Source: Bacillota bacterium (lineage in GTDB: Bacteria > Bacillota_A > Clostridia > Lachnospirales > Lachnospiraceae). Taken from it: a stretch of DNA of 64,000 nt. Shown here one piece after another: positions 1-8,764 of this stretch. Both the position numbers and the translations under genes were made by a program. The notes beneath the pieces are model-generated. The model was not told where the DNA came from. It saw only the letters and a list, made by a program, of their open reading frames with translations, and did no database searches. The stretch's first letter is position 1. Each line of letters opens with the position of its first letter. The DNA lies in contig JAEZTQ010000011.1 in the NCBI GenBank assembly GCA_023443625.1, forward strand, positions 1 through 64,000, given 5' to 3'.

Positions 1-1
1 A

Positions 2-92
2 ATTGTATACACAGCAGATACATATTTCTCCGCTCCAACGCTTCCTTCGGGCTTAACTTCCGCTCCGAAATAGTATTTGCTGTGTATACAAT
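2..92. repeat. Long imperfect palindrome (hairpin element)
   Basis: Positions 2-28 pair with 67-92: the outer 20 bases match at 19 positions and the stem continues for another 6 bp past a one-base bulge. The loop of about 38 bases is GC-richer than its surroundings. There is no U-run beside it, so it is not an ordinary terminator. A dispersed repeat (91-124) abuts it on the right, so the two may form one small mobile or REP-like unit that could extend past the window edge. Confidence 0.75.
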
Positions 93-124
93 ATCTATAA
101 TTAATGAGTTTCGCAATTACCTAT
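91..124 (-). repeat. Dispersed 34-bp repeat, copy 1
   Basis: Read on the minus strand, this stretch matches 17511-17544 (plus strand) at 31 of 34 positions. The shared core is GGTAATTRCGAAACTCAT followed by AATTATAGATAT. A shorter match (17 of 18) is at 16309-16326. The stretch adjoins the palindrome at 2-92. The repeat may be the end of an insertion sequence or a MITE-like family; no transposase is visible. Confidence 0.7.
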
Positions 125-140
125 TAAGCACCTTATTAAA

Positions 141-180
141 AAAGGAGATAAACTGCTGTTTGATGCAGTTTACCTCCTTT
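141..180 (-). terminator. Rho-independent terminator of the LRR gene
   Basis: A 16-bp stem (141-156 with 165-180, one G-U pair) encloses an 8-base loop. On the minus strand it is followed by a run of T. It lies 17 bases past the stop codon of the leucine-rich repeat gene. Confidence 0.9.
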
Positions 181-196
181 ATATTTATTACTTTAT

Positions 197-2500
197 TTAT
201 TCGTATTTTACTAAGAAGCCATATTGATTAGCGAATTGACTTGCATAGGAATTAGGTTTGCAGTAAATTGTCTGATTGCCCTTTACCAGATAGCTGGTGA
301 AGGAGTTTTTACCTATATTCGTTACAGAGCTTGGAATATGTATTTTTAAGAGCTTTTGACCCCAACTGAAGGTATAATTATCAATTGCTTTCAATCCACT
401 TGATATCCATACTTCTTCGAGATTAGGACAGCTACTGAAGGCATAGGAGCCAAGTGTTGTAACACTATTTGGAATTTTTATTGTTACTAATCCACTATTA
501 TTAAATGCTGAAGAGCCGATGGATTTCAAAGTATTCGGCAGATCAATCTTAGTAAGTACAGTACAGCCTGAGAATGCATTATTTTCAATCGTTTTGAGGC
601 TCTTTGGAAGCTGGACATCCTTTAAGTTGGAGCAATTAGAAAAAGTGTTTTTCCCAATTGCTGTAATCTTGTCTGAAAGATCAATTCTCGTCAGATACGA
701 ATTATTATTAAATGTATAAGGCGCGATGAAAGACACATTGGTCGGTAATTTAACTTCGCTGTCCGTTCCAGTATATTTTACAAGAAAACCGTTATTGGTG
801 ATAACCATATGATCCTTCTCGTTATCCCTTACCCATACGGTTCCGGTAAATACCGTACTACCAATAGATTCAAGTGATTTAGGTAATTTTACTTCGGATA
901 GAAGCGCACAGCCACGGAATACACGGGAACCCATTTTTGTTACGCCTTCCGGTATTTTAATTTCAGTTAATGATCTACAGGTTTCAAAGGCACTGGTACC
1001 TATTTCCTTCAGATTAGAGGAAAACTTGATATCAGTCAGGGAAGTACAGTTATAGAACGTTCCGTTTGGAATAATAGCAACATTATCTGGAATCGTAAAT
1101 TTCTTCAGATTTACACACTCCGAAAATGCATAGCTGCCAATTAAGGTAACTGAATTCGGTAAGTCTATCTCATTCAACTGCTTACAATTTGTAAAAGCAT
1201 AATTTCCGATCGATTTCACGGTCTTCGGTAATTTGATTGCTTCGAGATTTGAGCAGGAATTAAATGCATAATCACCGATAGAGGTTGTTTTCTCTGCAAG
1301 AGTGATATCGGTAAGACTGGTACAATTATCGAATAGATATGCACTAATTTTTGTAATGCTATCCGGTAAAGTAATCTGTGTCAGTTTCTTGCACGCAGAG
1401 AAAGCGCCACTACCAATACTTTCTATCTTCTCAGGGAGTATTAGAGAAGTAAGAGAAGAGCAGTTGCCAAAGGCATAATCTCCAATATTAGTTACGGAAT
1501 CAGGAATAACAATTTTTGAAAGCTTCGTACAATCAGTAAAGGTATATCCCTCAATCGTTTTCATTGAACTTGGAAGATTAATGCTTTCCAGGGCTTTACA
1601 GCCGCTGAAGGCTCTGACCTTAATCTGTTTTACACTGTCGGGTAATGTAATTTTTTTAAGAACCTTACAATCCTGAAAAGCTGATTCAGGTATAATTGAT
1701 ACACCCTCCGGTATCTTAATACTTGATAATTTATTACAATATGTAAATGCATATGGTTCTATTTCTTTTACAGTATTAGGTACGGAAACTGTTGTCAGTG
1801 AATAACAACCACTGAAGGTCTCTCTTTGGATAGTTTTAACACCGCTTGGAATTGTTACATTTTTAAGCTTACTACAATAGGAAAAGGCCTGCTTTCCTAT
1901 GGTAGTGACACCTTTAGGTAATGAGATGGAAGTCAAATTGGAACAGTTCATAAATGCTCTTCTGGCAATATAATATAATTTACTGTTATTCGGAATGCTG
2001 ACTGTTTTAAGGTTATAACACATGCTAAATGCATCAATGCTAATAAAGTTTGCTGATGCCGGTAACGAGACCTTAGTTAAATTGCCGCATCCGCTAAAAG
2101 CACCTTCACCGATATAGGTAAGCTTATCCGGTAAGGATACACTGCTTAAACGGTAGCACTGATAGAAAGCATGATATGGAATTCTTTCTATTTTATCAGG
2201 TAAAGTAATTTTACTAAGGTAAGAACACATGGCAAATGCTTCTTCATTAATTTTTTTAACGCTGTCAGGCAACTTAATCGCCGTTACCTTTGCGTTATTA
2301 TAAAAAGCACGTTTTCCGATCTCCTTTACGGTATCCGGTACAGTTACCGTTTTATCAGATCCGGTATATGAAACCAGTACACCACTTTTTATAATGAAGT
2401 TACTAGAGCCGGAAGCTTTTGCAGCAGCCGGTACATAAGCTATGAAGCATATGATTAAGATGAAGAGTAAGCTAATCAAATGTTTCAGTTTTAATTTCAT
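197..2500 (-). CDS. Secreted BspA-like leucine-rich repeat (LRR_5) protein
   Basis: This 767-residue protein begins with a signal peptide (basic MKLKLKH, a hydrophobic run, then a PAAAKASG-like cleavage region). The rest is almost entirely repeats of about 23 residues with the pattern IxxxAFxxCxxLxxIxLPxxV, typical of the BspA/LRR_5 family of surface or secreted binding proteins. A cap-like module near the N-terminus (GVLVSYTGSD) recurs near residue 570 (GFLVKYTGTD), so the protein is probably two solenoid blocks in tandem. It ends with a SYASQFANQYGF-type tail and has no LPxTG or other visible anchor. The ATG at 2498-2500 is chosen because GGAGGG sits just upstream; a TTG five codons earlier overlaps that SD. 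Ligand unknown. It is monocistronic. Confidence 0.9.
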   Translation of the reverse strand: MKLKLKHLISLLFILIICFIAYVPAAAKASGSSNFIIKSGVLVSYTGSDKTVTVPDTVKEIGKRAFYNNAKVTAIKLPDSVKKINEEAFAMCSYLSKITLPDKIERIPYHAFYQCYRLSSVSLPDKLTYIGEGAFSGCGNLTKVSLPASANFISIDAFSMCYNLKTVSIPNNSKLYYIARRAFMNCSNLTSISLPKGVTTIGKQAFSYCSKLKNVTIPSGVKTIQRETFSGCYSLTTVSVPNTVKEIEPYAFTYCNKLSSIKIPEGVSIIPESAFQDCKVLKKITLPDSVKQIKVRAFSGCKALESINLPSSMKTIEGYTFTDCTKLSKIVIPDSVTNIGDYAFGNCSSLTSLILPEKIESIGSGAFSACKKLTQITLPDSITKISAYLFDNCTSLTDITLAEKTTSIGDYAFNSCSNLEAIKLPKTVKSIGNYAFTNCKQLNEIDLPNSVTLIGSYAFSECVNLKKFTIPDNVAIIPNGTFYNCTSLTDIKFSSNLKEIGTSAFETCRSLTEIKIPEGVTKMGSRVFRGCALLSEVKLPKSLESIGSTVFTGTVWVRDNEKDHMVITNNGFLVKYTGTDSEVKLPTNVSFIAPYTFNNNSYLTRIDLSDKITAIGKNTFSNCSNLKDVQLPKSLKTIENNAFSGCTVLTKIDLPNTLKSIGSSAFNNSGLVTIKIPNSVTTLGSYAFSSCPNLEEVWISSGLKAIDNYTFSWGQKLLKIHIPSSVTNIGKNSFTSYLVKGNQTIYCKPNSYASQFANQYGFLVKYE

Positions 2501-2578
2501 AAAATCCCTCCTCAAAGATTTATAATATGGAATGATCAGGAACCGATGGTAGCATTAGTCAAGTTTACCATCTTCTTA

Positions 2579-2607
2579 ATTGTATGACATAAAATAGTCA
2601 GATACAA
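2579..2607 (-). promoter_or_regulatory. Candidate sigma-A promoter of the LRR gene
   Basis: On the minus strand, TTGTAT (2607-2602) and TACAAT (2584-2579) are separated by 17 bases, about 80 bases upstream of the LRR start codon. Confidence 0.5.
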
Positions 2608-2720
2608 GATAATTTTTAAAATAGGAAAAAATGGAGAATAAGTTGCGCGAGATACTTTTCATAGTAGAATTGTAAGAGTTGAAAAAATTATGCAGATAGG
2701 TTCTAAATTCGTAGTAGAGC

Positions 2721-2761
2721 AAAAAATCTGAGCAACTAAAATCAGGCTACTCAGATTTTTT
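2721..2761 (-). terminator. Terminator overlapping the end of the ROK gene
   Basis: AAAAATCTGAG (about 2722-2732) pairs with CTCAGATTTTT (2750-2760). The 3' arm covers the stop codon region of the ROK gene, and the minus-strand side ends in a U-rich tract. Confidence 0.7.
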
Positions 2762-3881
2762 GCAGCCATTTGTCAACAAAATACAGCGCACTTCCAATCG
2801 CTGGGGCAAGAGGACCATGCTGTCCGGACAGCAAGGACTCGCGGGCAAAGGGAAAAGACGACTGCATGTTAATCCGCTCCCGAAGCTCGTCAAAATCCTC
2901 CTGTATCATATAACTTGTGAGTAATCCGCTTACGATCACGGGAAAATCCATGATAATCTGCAGATTTCGAATGGCGAATGCCAGATTATTAAGGTATTCC
3001 TCCCAGATTTTTTTTACAGTAGAATCATTTTTACGTAGCCTTTGGAAAAAAAGATCAAGCTCCATCCCTGCAATTTTTGCCAGACTATCGGCACTGCAAA
3101 AGGTTTCTAAACAACCGTGGCGTCCGCAGTAGCAGATTGGACCGTCTGGATCAATGCTCATATGTTCTAGAAGACCGCCATGTAGATTTTGACCATAGTG
3201 AAGCTGACGTTCCTTAATCAATGCTCCGCCGAAATTCTGATTGAGCAAGAGTACGGTGGCATTCTTTATATCTTTGTGGTACCAAAGTTCAGCTAGAGCG
3301 GCAGCCTTGGAGTCGTGTATTAGAAAGCTCTGGCAGGGGATGTACTGCGCAAGATCACAGAGGCGTAATCCTGAGTTGGTCAGGATTGGGCCGTAGTTTA
3401 CAGTGGTTCCCTCCTCATTTGCAATACCCTGAATCGCAATTCCTGCTCCCAGAAGACAGTCCATCTTCCATTTTCCTTGCTGAATAAAATTTGATACGGT
3501 GTCTCCTAACTGTCGGTAGTAGGTTTCATTTGCAGAAAAGGCAAGTGTTAGGGTACTCTTTTTTATGAGCGATCCATACAAGTCTATGGCGACTATATAT
3601 ATCTGATTTTTTAGAATACCAATTCCCAATGTGATCCTTGCGTCCTTAACAATTCTAATATTATAAGCTTTTCTGCCACCGGTTGATTGGTAATACCCTG
3701 CGCGATAGATAAGTCCTTCTTTTTCCAGCAGCTTCAGATTCTGTATCACAGTGGACAGACTGATATGAAGTGCATCCACAATTCCCTGTCTAGAAGTATT
3801 CTTTTGTTGATAAATATAAGTATAAATATTATGTTTATTGATTTTTTTGACTTCAATAGAAGTCATTCCGGTAGCAGACAT
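2751..3881 (-). CDS. ROK-family transcriptional regulator
   Basis: ROK regulators join an N-terminal winged helix-turn-helix to a sugar-kinase-like domain that senses a sugar or sugar phosphate. Residues of about 10-60 form the wHTH. The zinc signature CYCGRHGCLE lies near the middle of the protein, followed by the C-terminal ROK fold. The ATG at 3881 is preferred (AAGAAGAGG seven bases upstream) over an ATG seven codons earlier that has no SD; this gives 376 residues, normal for the family. It is divergent from the dehydrogenase gene at 4081, with a perfect 27-bp palindrome between them, so it probably represses that gene and itself. Effector not known. Confidence 0.9.
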   Translation of the reverse strand: MSATGMTSIEVKKINKHNIYTYIYQQKNTSRQGIVDALHISLSTVIQNLKLLEKEGLIYRAGYYQSTGGRKAYNIRIVKDARITLGIGILKNQIYIVAIDLYGSLIKKSTLTLAFSANETYYRQLGDTVSNFIQQGKWKMDCLLGAGIAIQGIANEEGTTVNYGPILTNSGLRLCDLAQYIPCQSFLIHDSKAAALAELWYHKDIKNATVLLLNQNFGGALIKERQLHYGQNLHGGLLEHMSIDPDGPICYCGRHGCLETFCSADSLAKIAGMELDLFFQRLRKNDSTVKKIWEEYLNNLAFAIRNLQIIMDFPVIVSGLLTSYMIQEDFDELRERINMQSSFPFARESLLSGQHGPLAPAIGSALYFVDKWLQKI

Positions 3882-4048
3882 ATTCGTACCTCTTCTTAAC
3901 ATTTTTCAATTAAAAAGTGTAGCATATGAAAAATAAAATAGCAATGGAGTTGCGTTTTGGAGAATAAATTTGGCTAATAGTATAAATTTATATAAGAATA
4001 TTTGGTTATTTTGTCTATTGTATTTAATTACAGCAATATGTAACATTA

Positions 4049-4075
4049 ACTTATGTGTAACAGTTACACATAAGT
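4049..4075. promoter_or_regulatory. Perfect 27-bp palindromic operator
   Basis: Two 13-base arms (ACTTATGTGTAAC and its exact complement) flank a single central A. The palindrome sits between the divergent ROK regulator and the zinc dehydrogenase, just before the first start codon of the catabolic genes. Its position and symmetry make it the likely binding site of the adjacent ROK repressor. Confidence 0.75.
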
Positions 4076-4080
4076 ATAGA

Positions 4081-5124
4081 ATGAAAGGGCGAAGAATATT
4101 GAAAAGTGCCGTGTTTTACGGAAAGCATGATTTAAGAATTGAAGAAAGTCCAAAGCCGGAAGTCGGTAAACAGGATGTCCTAATTGAAGTGAGGGCATGC
4201 GGAGTGTGTGGAACTGACATCCATATTTATGAAGGTGATAAGGGTGCAGCAGAGGTCACACCTCCTACGATACTAGGACATGAGTTTTCCGGAGTAGTGG
4301 CGGAGGTCGGCAGTCAGGTAACAAAATTCCGTGTTGGAGATCGAGTATGTATTGATCCGAATTGTTATTGTGGTTCCTGTGATTTTTGCAAAGGTGGGAT
4401 TTCTCATTATTGTTCCCACATGTTAGGCTATGGGACCACGATAAACGGTGGATTCGCACAATTTTGCAGCGTAAATGAGCGCCAGGTATACCAGCTTGGA
4501 GATCAAACTACTTTTGAACAGGGAGCAATGACGGAGCCAGTTGCCTGCTGTCTACATGGAATTGACATGTGCGATATACAACCAGGACACAATGTGGTTG
4601 TGATTGGCGGCGGAATGATCGGACTTCTGATGGTACAATTGGCAAAATTGGTAGGTGCAGCAAAAGTAGCACTTATCGAGCCAGTGGAGAGCAAGCGTAA
4701 CGTAGGAGGAAAGCTGGGAGCAGATGTTTTGATTGATCCAACCTGTAAAGATATGAAATCTAAGCTGGCGCAGAACGGAATGACTTGGGTCAACACAGTG
4801 ATTGAATGCGTTGGGAAATCAGAAACGGTCGAGCAGGCAATTGAGATTGCGGGAAACAAGGCAACCGTCATGATGTTCGGTCTTACGAAACCTGATGAGA
4901 CGGTTGCACTTAAGCCGTTTGATGTATTTGAAAAAGAGCTGACGCTACGGGCGTCCTATATTAACCCATACACACAGGGTCGGGCGCTGGCGCTCATCGA
5001 TTCGGGGCGAATTGATGTGAGCAGCATGGTGCATGAAGTATGTGGATTGGACAGACTGGAGAGCATATTGAATGACCCAGAGGTCCGCGCGCGTGGAAAA
5101 TATATTATTGCGCCAAACCAATAA
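4081..5124 (+). CDS. Zinc-dependent medium-chain dehydrogenase (sorbitol/threonine dehydrogenase-like)
   Basis: This is an NAD(P)-dependent polyol or sugar-alcohol type dehydrogenase. Catalytic zinc residues are visible in CGVCGTDIH and GHEF, the four structural-zinc cysteines in CYCGSCDFCKGG plus the following HYC, and a Rossmann motif in VVVIGGGMIG. The length of about 347 residues is typical. The reading frame stays open back to 3970, but that extension is a hydrophobic tail outside the family and covers the operator, so it is rejected. Either the ATG at 4081 or the TTG at 4099 (GGGCGAAG upstream) is the start. It heads a catabolic run with the FAD protein 15 bases downstream. Substrate unknown. 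Confidence 0.85.
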   Translation: MKGRRILKSAVFYGKHDLRIEESPKPEVGKQDVLIEVRACGVCGTDIHIYEGDKGAAEVTPPTILGHEFSGVVAEVGSQVTKFRVGDRVCIDPNCYCGSCDFCKGGISHYCSHMLGYGTTINGGFAQFCSVNERQVYQLGDQTTFEQGAMTEPVACCLHGIDMCDIQPGHNVVVIGGGMIGLLMVQLAKLVGAAKVALIEPVESKRNVGGKLGADVLIDPTCKDMKSKLAQNGMTWVNTVIECVGKSETVEQAIEIAGNKATVMMFGLTKPDETVALKPFDVFEKELTLRASYINPYTQGRALALIDSGRIDVSSMVHEVCGLDRLESILNDPEVRARGKYIIAPNQ

Positions 5125-5139
5125 AAGGGGTGTAGAGAG

Positions 5140-6498
5140 ATGAATCGTGTTGTGATGAAAAAATATGATATTGCGGTAATAGGCGGAGGCCCAGGAGGGA
5201 TTCCAGCGGCAATTGCGGCAGCCCGGAGGGGCAAAAAGGTAATTCTAGTTGAGAGAAACAGTTTTCTGGGAGGGGCAGCCACATCAGGGCTCGGTATCCT
5301 CGGCTATCTGGACAGAGATGGAAATCAGGCGTTGGGAGGAATCGCCCAAGAGTTGATTGATCGTCTGATTGAGATGCACGGTGCATTAGGACATTATCGC
5401 TGTCCGGTACATAATTCCATCAGCCCAATTTCTCCGGAATATTTTAAAATTGTGGCAGTTGAGATGTGCCGAGAGGCCGGGGTGGATATTTTATTCAATA
5501 ATGAACTCTTAGATGTGGATGTAGAGAACGGGCACGTCACGGCGGTTACCGTATATGGGAAATGCACCCGTACTAAGATTTCTGCCCGCGTGTTCATAGA
5601 CGCAACCGGCGATGGCGACCTTGCCTTTATGGCGGGAGCAGCTTTTCAGTCAGGACAGGATGAGACCGGTATCATGCAGCCATCCACGTTGATGTTTACG
5701 GTGGTGAATTATGATCTGGAAAAATTGTTGTGTTATGCACAGACACATCCGGAGGACTTTGGTATCAAGGAGAATTATGCAAAGGGATATGATCCGGATT
5801 TTTTCCGAGTGACGCCAGGACATTGCTTTATCGGCTTGACGGATATGATTAAGAAGGCGAAGGCAGCAGGTGATTTCGATGTGCCGAGGAATCAGTTCAT
5901 CTACATTACCACGCCAATAGAGGGTGCATTGGCAATCAATACTACCCGCATCACCAATATTGACGCATCGGATACATATCAGCTCTCAGAGGGACTGGTT
6001 CTGGGATATCAGCAGGTGGATGCTTTAATTAAATTTATGAACAAGTATATTCCTGGATTTGAGAATGCCCGCCTTTCATCTATTGCACCGTCTCTTGGGA
6101 TTAGGGAGACGCGGCACTTCGAGGGAGTTTACCGCCTGACCAGAAATGAGATGTATTCCGATTATGTTAGGGAGAATGCAGTGGCACAGTCAGCATACAA
6201 TATTGACATTCACAGCGGGGCGAAAGATCACATTGATTTGACGCCGGTAAACACACCGTTTGGTATTCCATATGGGTGTATGGTTCCCGCTACAATTGAT
6301 GGACTACTGCTCAGCGGTAGGACAATTAGTCTTGATACGGATACATATGCCTCTGCCAGAGTGATGGGACCATGCTTAGCAGTTGGTGAAGCGACAGGCG
6401 AAGCGGCGGCAATCAGTTTGGAGGACGGGGTAGAAGTACGTCAGGTATCCGTTTCCAAGCTGCGCAACCGGTTAAAAGCAAACGGAAATATTTTTTAA
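5140..6498 (+). CDS. FAD-dependent oxidoreductase (FAD_oxidored family)
   Basis: The 452-residue protein opens with a dinucleotide-binding motif (VIGGGPGGIPAAIAAARRG) and the FLGGAATSG continuation typical of the FAD_oxidored (PF12831-like) group. A second FAD-contact region reads FIDATGDGDLAFMAG. No signal peptide is seen, so it is cytoplasmic. The ATG at 5140 follows an AGGGG SD. It probably forms a transcription unit with the upstream dehydrogenase. Members of this family occur in carbohydrate and polyol clusters with largely unassigned reactions. A second, longer paralogue lies downstream (10588-12489), so the locus invests in two flavin redox steps. Confidence 0.8.
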   Translation: MNRVVMKKYDIAVIGGGPGGIPAAIAAARRGKKVILVERNSFLGGAATSGLGILGYLDRDGNQALGGIAQELIDRLIEMHGALGHYRCPVHNSISPISPEYFKIVAVEMCREAGVDILFNNELLDVDVENGHVTAVTVYGKCTRTKISARVFIDATGDGDLAFMAGAAFQSGQDETGIMQPSTLMFTVVNYDLEKLLCYAQTHPEDFGIKENYAKGYDPDFFRVTPGHCFIGLTDMIKKAKAAGDFDVPRNQFIYITTPIEGALAINTTRITNIDASDTYQLSEGLVLGYQQVDALIKFMNKYIPGFENARLSSIAPSLGIRETRHFEGVYRLTRNEMYSDYVRENAVAQSAYNIDIHSGAKDHIDLTPVNTPFGIPYGCMVPATIDGLLLSGRTISLDTDTYASARVMGPCLAVGEATGEAAAISLEDGVEVRQVSVSKLRNRLKANGNIF

Positions 6499-6544
6499 TA
6501 GAAAAAAGGGCTTGCCATTTCGGAATCAAATCAGTTTTTGTTTA

Positions 6545-6590
6545 TTTACAAGGGATTTAAACTACCACGATACCTTGTAAAATTATTTTA
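6545..6590 (+). terminator. Weak terminator after the FAD oxidoreductase
   Basis: TTTACAAGG (6545-6553) pairs with CCTTGTAAA (6573-6581) and is followed by ATTATTTTA. The stem is AT-rich and the loop is 19 bases, so termination may be partial. Confidence 0.45.
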
Positions 6591-7284
6591 TAAATACTTA
6601 GATAAAATACTTTACAAAAGAATAGAATTCGGTTATTATTATATTATGTTAAATGAGATAAGATAATTGTAGGAAAGGGGCGAGAGAAATAGATGTAGAT
6701 AATATATTTAAGATATGGAACAGATGTATCAAAGTGATCAAAATAATAAGTAAGGAGGTCGATTTAAAATAAAATATAAGAAGTATTCTTTCCAATAGGG
6801 GCATGACTTTAGAGCCATCTTTCGATGGCTGCTTTAAATTTATATATGTAGACAAAGTTAAGGTTTATTTCGTTTTTAATTATATAATAGGTTTCTTTTT
6901 ATAGGACTAAAAGCAGGTTAACTATCAAATTTGAATCTTTTTTGTCATTTTCTTTTGGCAGATAGCCTTAATGTTAAGAATGGGTAAGTACCCTGCAATA
7001 CAGTCGATACAATTAGGATACTACTAGATTTTGTGGACATCAATTAGCAACAGATTTTGTACATAATTTATAAAGTTATAGGGACGCCTTTTTGAACCAT
7101 TGGTTCATATAAAATATAGGAGAGACTAGCATTAAATATTCAAGCTTGAAAATTGGAAATTAGTGTACCTCCTATGATTTGTTATATACCGGGGTTCCTA
7201 TATAAGAAAATAGTAAGAAGATAACTTGAAACACATTAATCTTAACGTTTTATACAATAGTAAATCGAAAGGAATGAATATATT
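6591..7284 (+). other. Long non-coding gap before the sugar-binding protein gene
   Basis: No convincing gene is present. Visible items are: a 7-bp hairpin at 6813-6830 (AGCCATC/GATGGCT); two near-copies of AGATTTTGTGGACA/AGATTTTGTACATA at about 7030 and 7053, reminiscent of the repeated termini of some insertion sequences; a perfect 15-bp palindrome TGAACCATTGGTTCA at 7093-7107; and a possible promoter (TTGAAA at 7227, TATACA at 7252, long 19-base spacer) overlapping a cre-like AAAACGTTAAG on the minus strand. SD-like runs near 6672 and 6753 have no reading frame behind them, so a gene may have decayed here. Confidence 0.5.
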
Positions 7285-8622
7285 ATGAAAAAAAGAATTT
7301 TAGCAGTATTAATGACAATTGCGCTAGGGGCAAGCCTACTCGCAGGATGTGGTTCGGGGTCAAGTAAATCCACGGAGACCAAGGAGTCAACGGGAGCTAA
7401 GGAGACCAAGGACTCTTCCACCAAGAGTGGAAACACGACAATCAAAATGTGGACATTTTTGGATCCAGCGAATACGGAAAATGGACGTTCTGTCGCTTTA
7501 AAGCAGATGATCGATGAGTTTGAGAAAGAGAACGAGGGTGTTAAGGTCGTAGTAGAGCCGCAAGACTGGAATACAATGACCGCAAAGTTTTTAGCAGCTA
7601 CATCTACAGGCGATGCACCGGATATTATATGGTGCGCACGTGACGAGTTGTCCGGTGTCCTGGATGCGGGAGTATTAGAACCGCTCGAAAACCTTTTCCT
7701 AGGAAGCTGGAGCAAGGACGAGATTGCAGATGTAGATGATGCATTCTTTAAGTTTGGCGAGAGAGATGGCAAACACTATACGCTGACACTGAATAAGAAT
7801 GCAACAGTTTTGTTCTATCGCGAAGACTTATTGAAAGAAGCCGGTTTAACAGTACCAACGACATTTGATGAGATTGCAGAAGCGGCTAAGGCATTAACGG
7901 GAAAAGATAAGAAAACAGGAATTCAGCGTTATGGTATGGGTCAGTCATTTGCAACGGAGAGTAATGATGCCCAGGCGATTGTAAACTATCTATTACAGGA
8001 AAATGGCGATTTATTCAATGAAGATGGTACTGCTAATTGGGCAAACGATGCAGGTGTGGCAGCTGTAAAGTGGACAAAAGAACGCATTGATACGGGAGTT
8101 ACACCGAAGGAGTCTGTAAACACTTCAATTGAGGATGTCTACACAGAATTTGCAGCCGGCAAATATGCGATGTCGATTGCCAGCGGTGTTCGCCTTGCAG
8201 CATTAAGAAGTTCCGCAACATTTGATGGCTCCACAATCCAGATTACACCACTGCCGGGAAAAACGATTATAGATGGATGGTTTGCTGGAGTTTGGTCCGG
8301 TTCTAAAAACAAGGAGATGGCTGGAAAGTTCCTAGAGAAAATGTATTCTCCAGAATCCGACCTGAAATGGGTTGAGATTGGTGGACAAGCACCGTTAAGG
8401 AAGACTACAATAAATAATCTGAAAATTGACGATAGTAACAAATATCTAAAAGTAATGATAACCGCGTTTGAACAAGGATGGCTTCCGTCCAACAAAAAGG
8501 CGTTCGTAGGCTGGAAATATGATTTGAACCGTCCAATCCAGGATGTGCTGACAAACAATGCAGATCCGTTGAAGGCGCTAAAGGATGCGGAGAAAACCTT
8601 CAATTCAGCTAATAAGCGATAG
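7285..8622 (+). CDS. ABC sugar transporter substrate-binding lipoprotein
   Basis: This extracellular solute-binding protein (family 1 type, 445 residues) delivers a carbohydrate to the permease pair that follows. The lipobox LLAGC places the lipidated cysteine at residue 22, followed by a Ser/Thr/Lys-rich linker. The mature part starts TTIKMWTFLDPAN and includes a GDAPDIIWCARDE ligand-site region usual in this family. AAAGGAATG lies 5' of the ATG. A partial hairpin terminator follows, so this gene is expected to be made in excess of the permeases. No ATPase is encoded nearby; an MsmX/MsiK-type shared ATPase elsewhere is the usual solution. Confidence 0.92.
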   Translation: MKKRILAVLMTIALGASLLAGCGSGSSKSTETKESTGAKETKDSSTKSGNTTIKMWTFLDPANTENGRSVALKQMIDEFEKENEGVKVVVEPQDWNTMTAKFLAATSTGDAPDIIWCARDELSGVLDAGVLEPLENLFLGSWSKDEIADVDDAFFKFGERDGKHYTLTLNKNATVLFYREDLLKEAGLTVPTTFDEIAEAAKALTGKDKKTGIQRYGMGQSFATESNDAQAIVNYLLQENGDLFNEDGTANWANDAGVAAVKWTKERIDTGVTPKESVNTSIEDVYTEFAAGKYAMSIASGVRLAALRSSATFDGSTIQITPLPGKTIIDGWFAGVWSGSKNKEMAGKFLEKMYSPESDLKWVEIGGQAPLRKTTINNLKIDDSNKYLKVMITAFEQGWLPSNKKAFVGWKYDLNRPIQDVLTNNADPLKALKDAEKTFNSANKR

Positions 8623-8636
8623 TTAATTTCGTTATG

Positions 8637-8688
8637 ATTCAGCCGTGTACAACTATCATTTTATATGTGGTAGGGTACATGGTTGAAT
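8637..8688 (+). terminator. Intercistronic hairpin (partial terminator or stabiliser)
   Basis: ATTCAGCCGTGTAC (8637-8650) pairs with GTACATGGTTGAAT (8675-8688) through G-U pairs, with a second inner helix (CTATC/GGTAG). There is no strong U-tract. It fits differential expression of the binding protein over the permeases. Confidence 0.6.
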
Positions 8689-8764
8689 TATAACAATTAG
8701 TTTTCTGCCCGACGGGCTTGGGTAGATTTCGGCAATAATGTGGACGAAATAAAGGAGCGATAAC

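Noticed and set aside
197..2500. CRISPR-like or minisatellite array
   Set aside because: The periodicity is protein-level (leucine-rich repeats) with diverged DNA units and an intact reading frame. No CRISPR array was seen anywhere in the window.
3970..4080. N-terminal extension of the first zinc dehydrogenase
   Set aside because: The extra residues are hydrophobic, start at TTG without SD, cover the operator palindrome and are outside the family's normal N-terminus.
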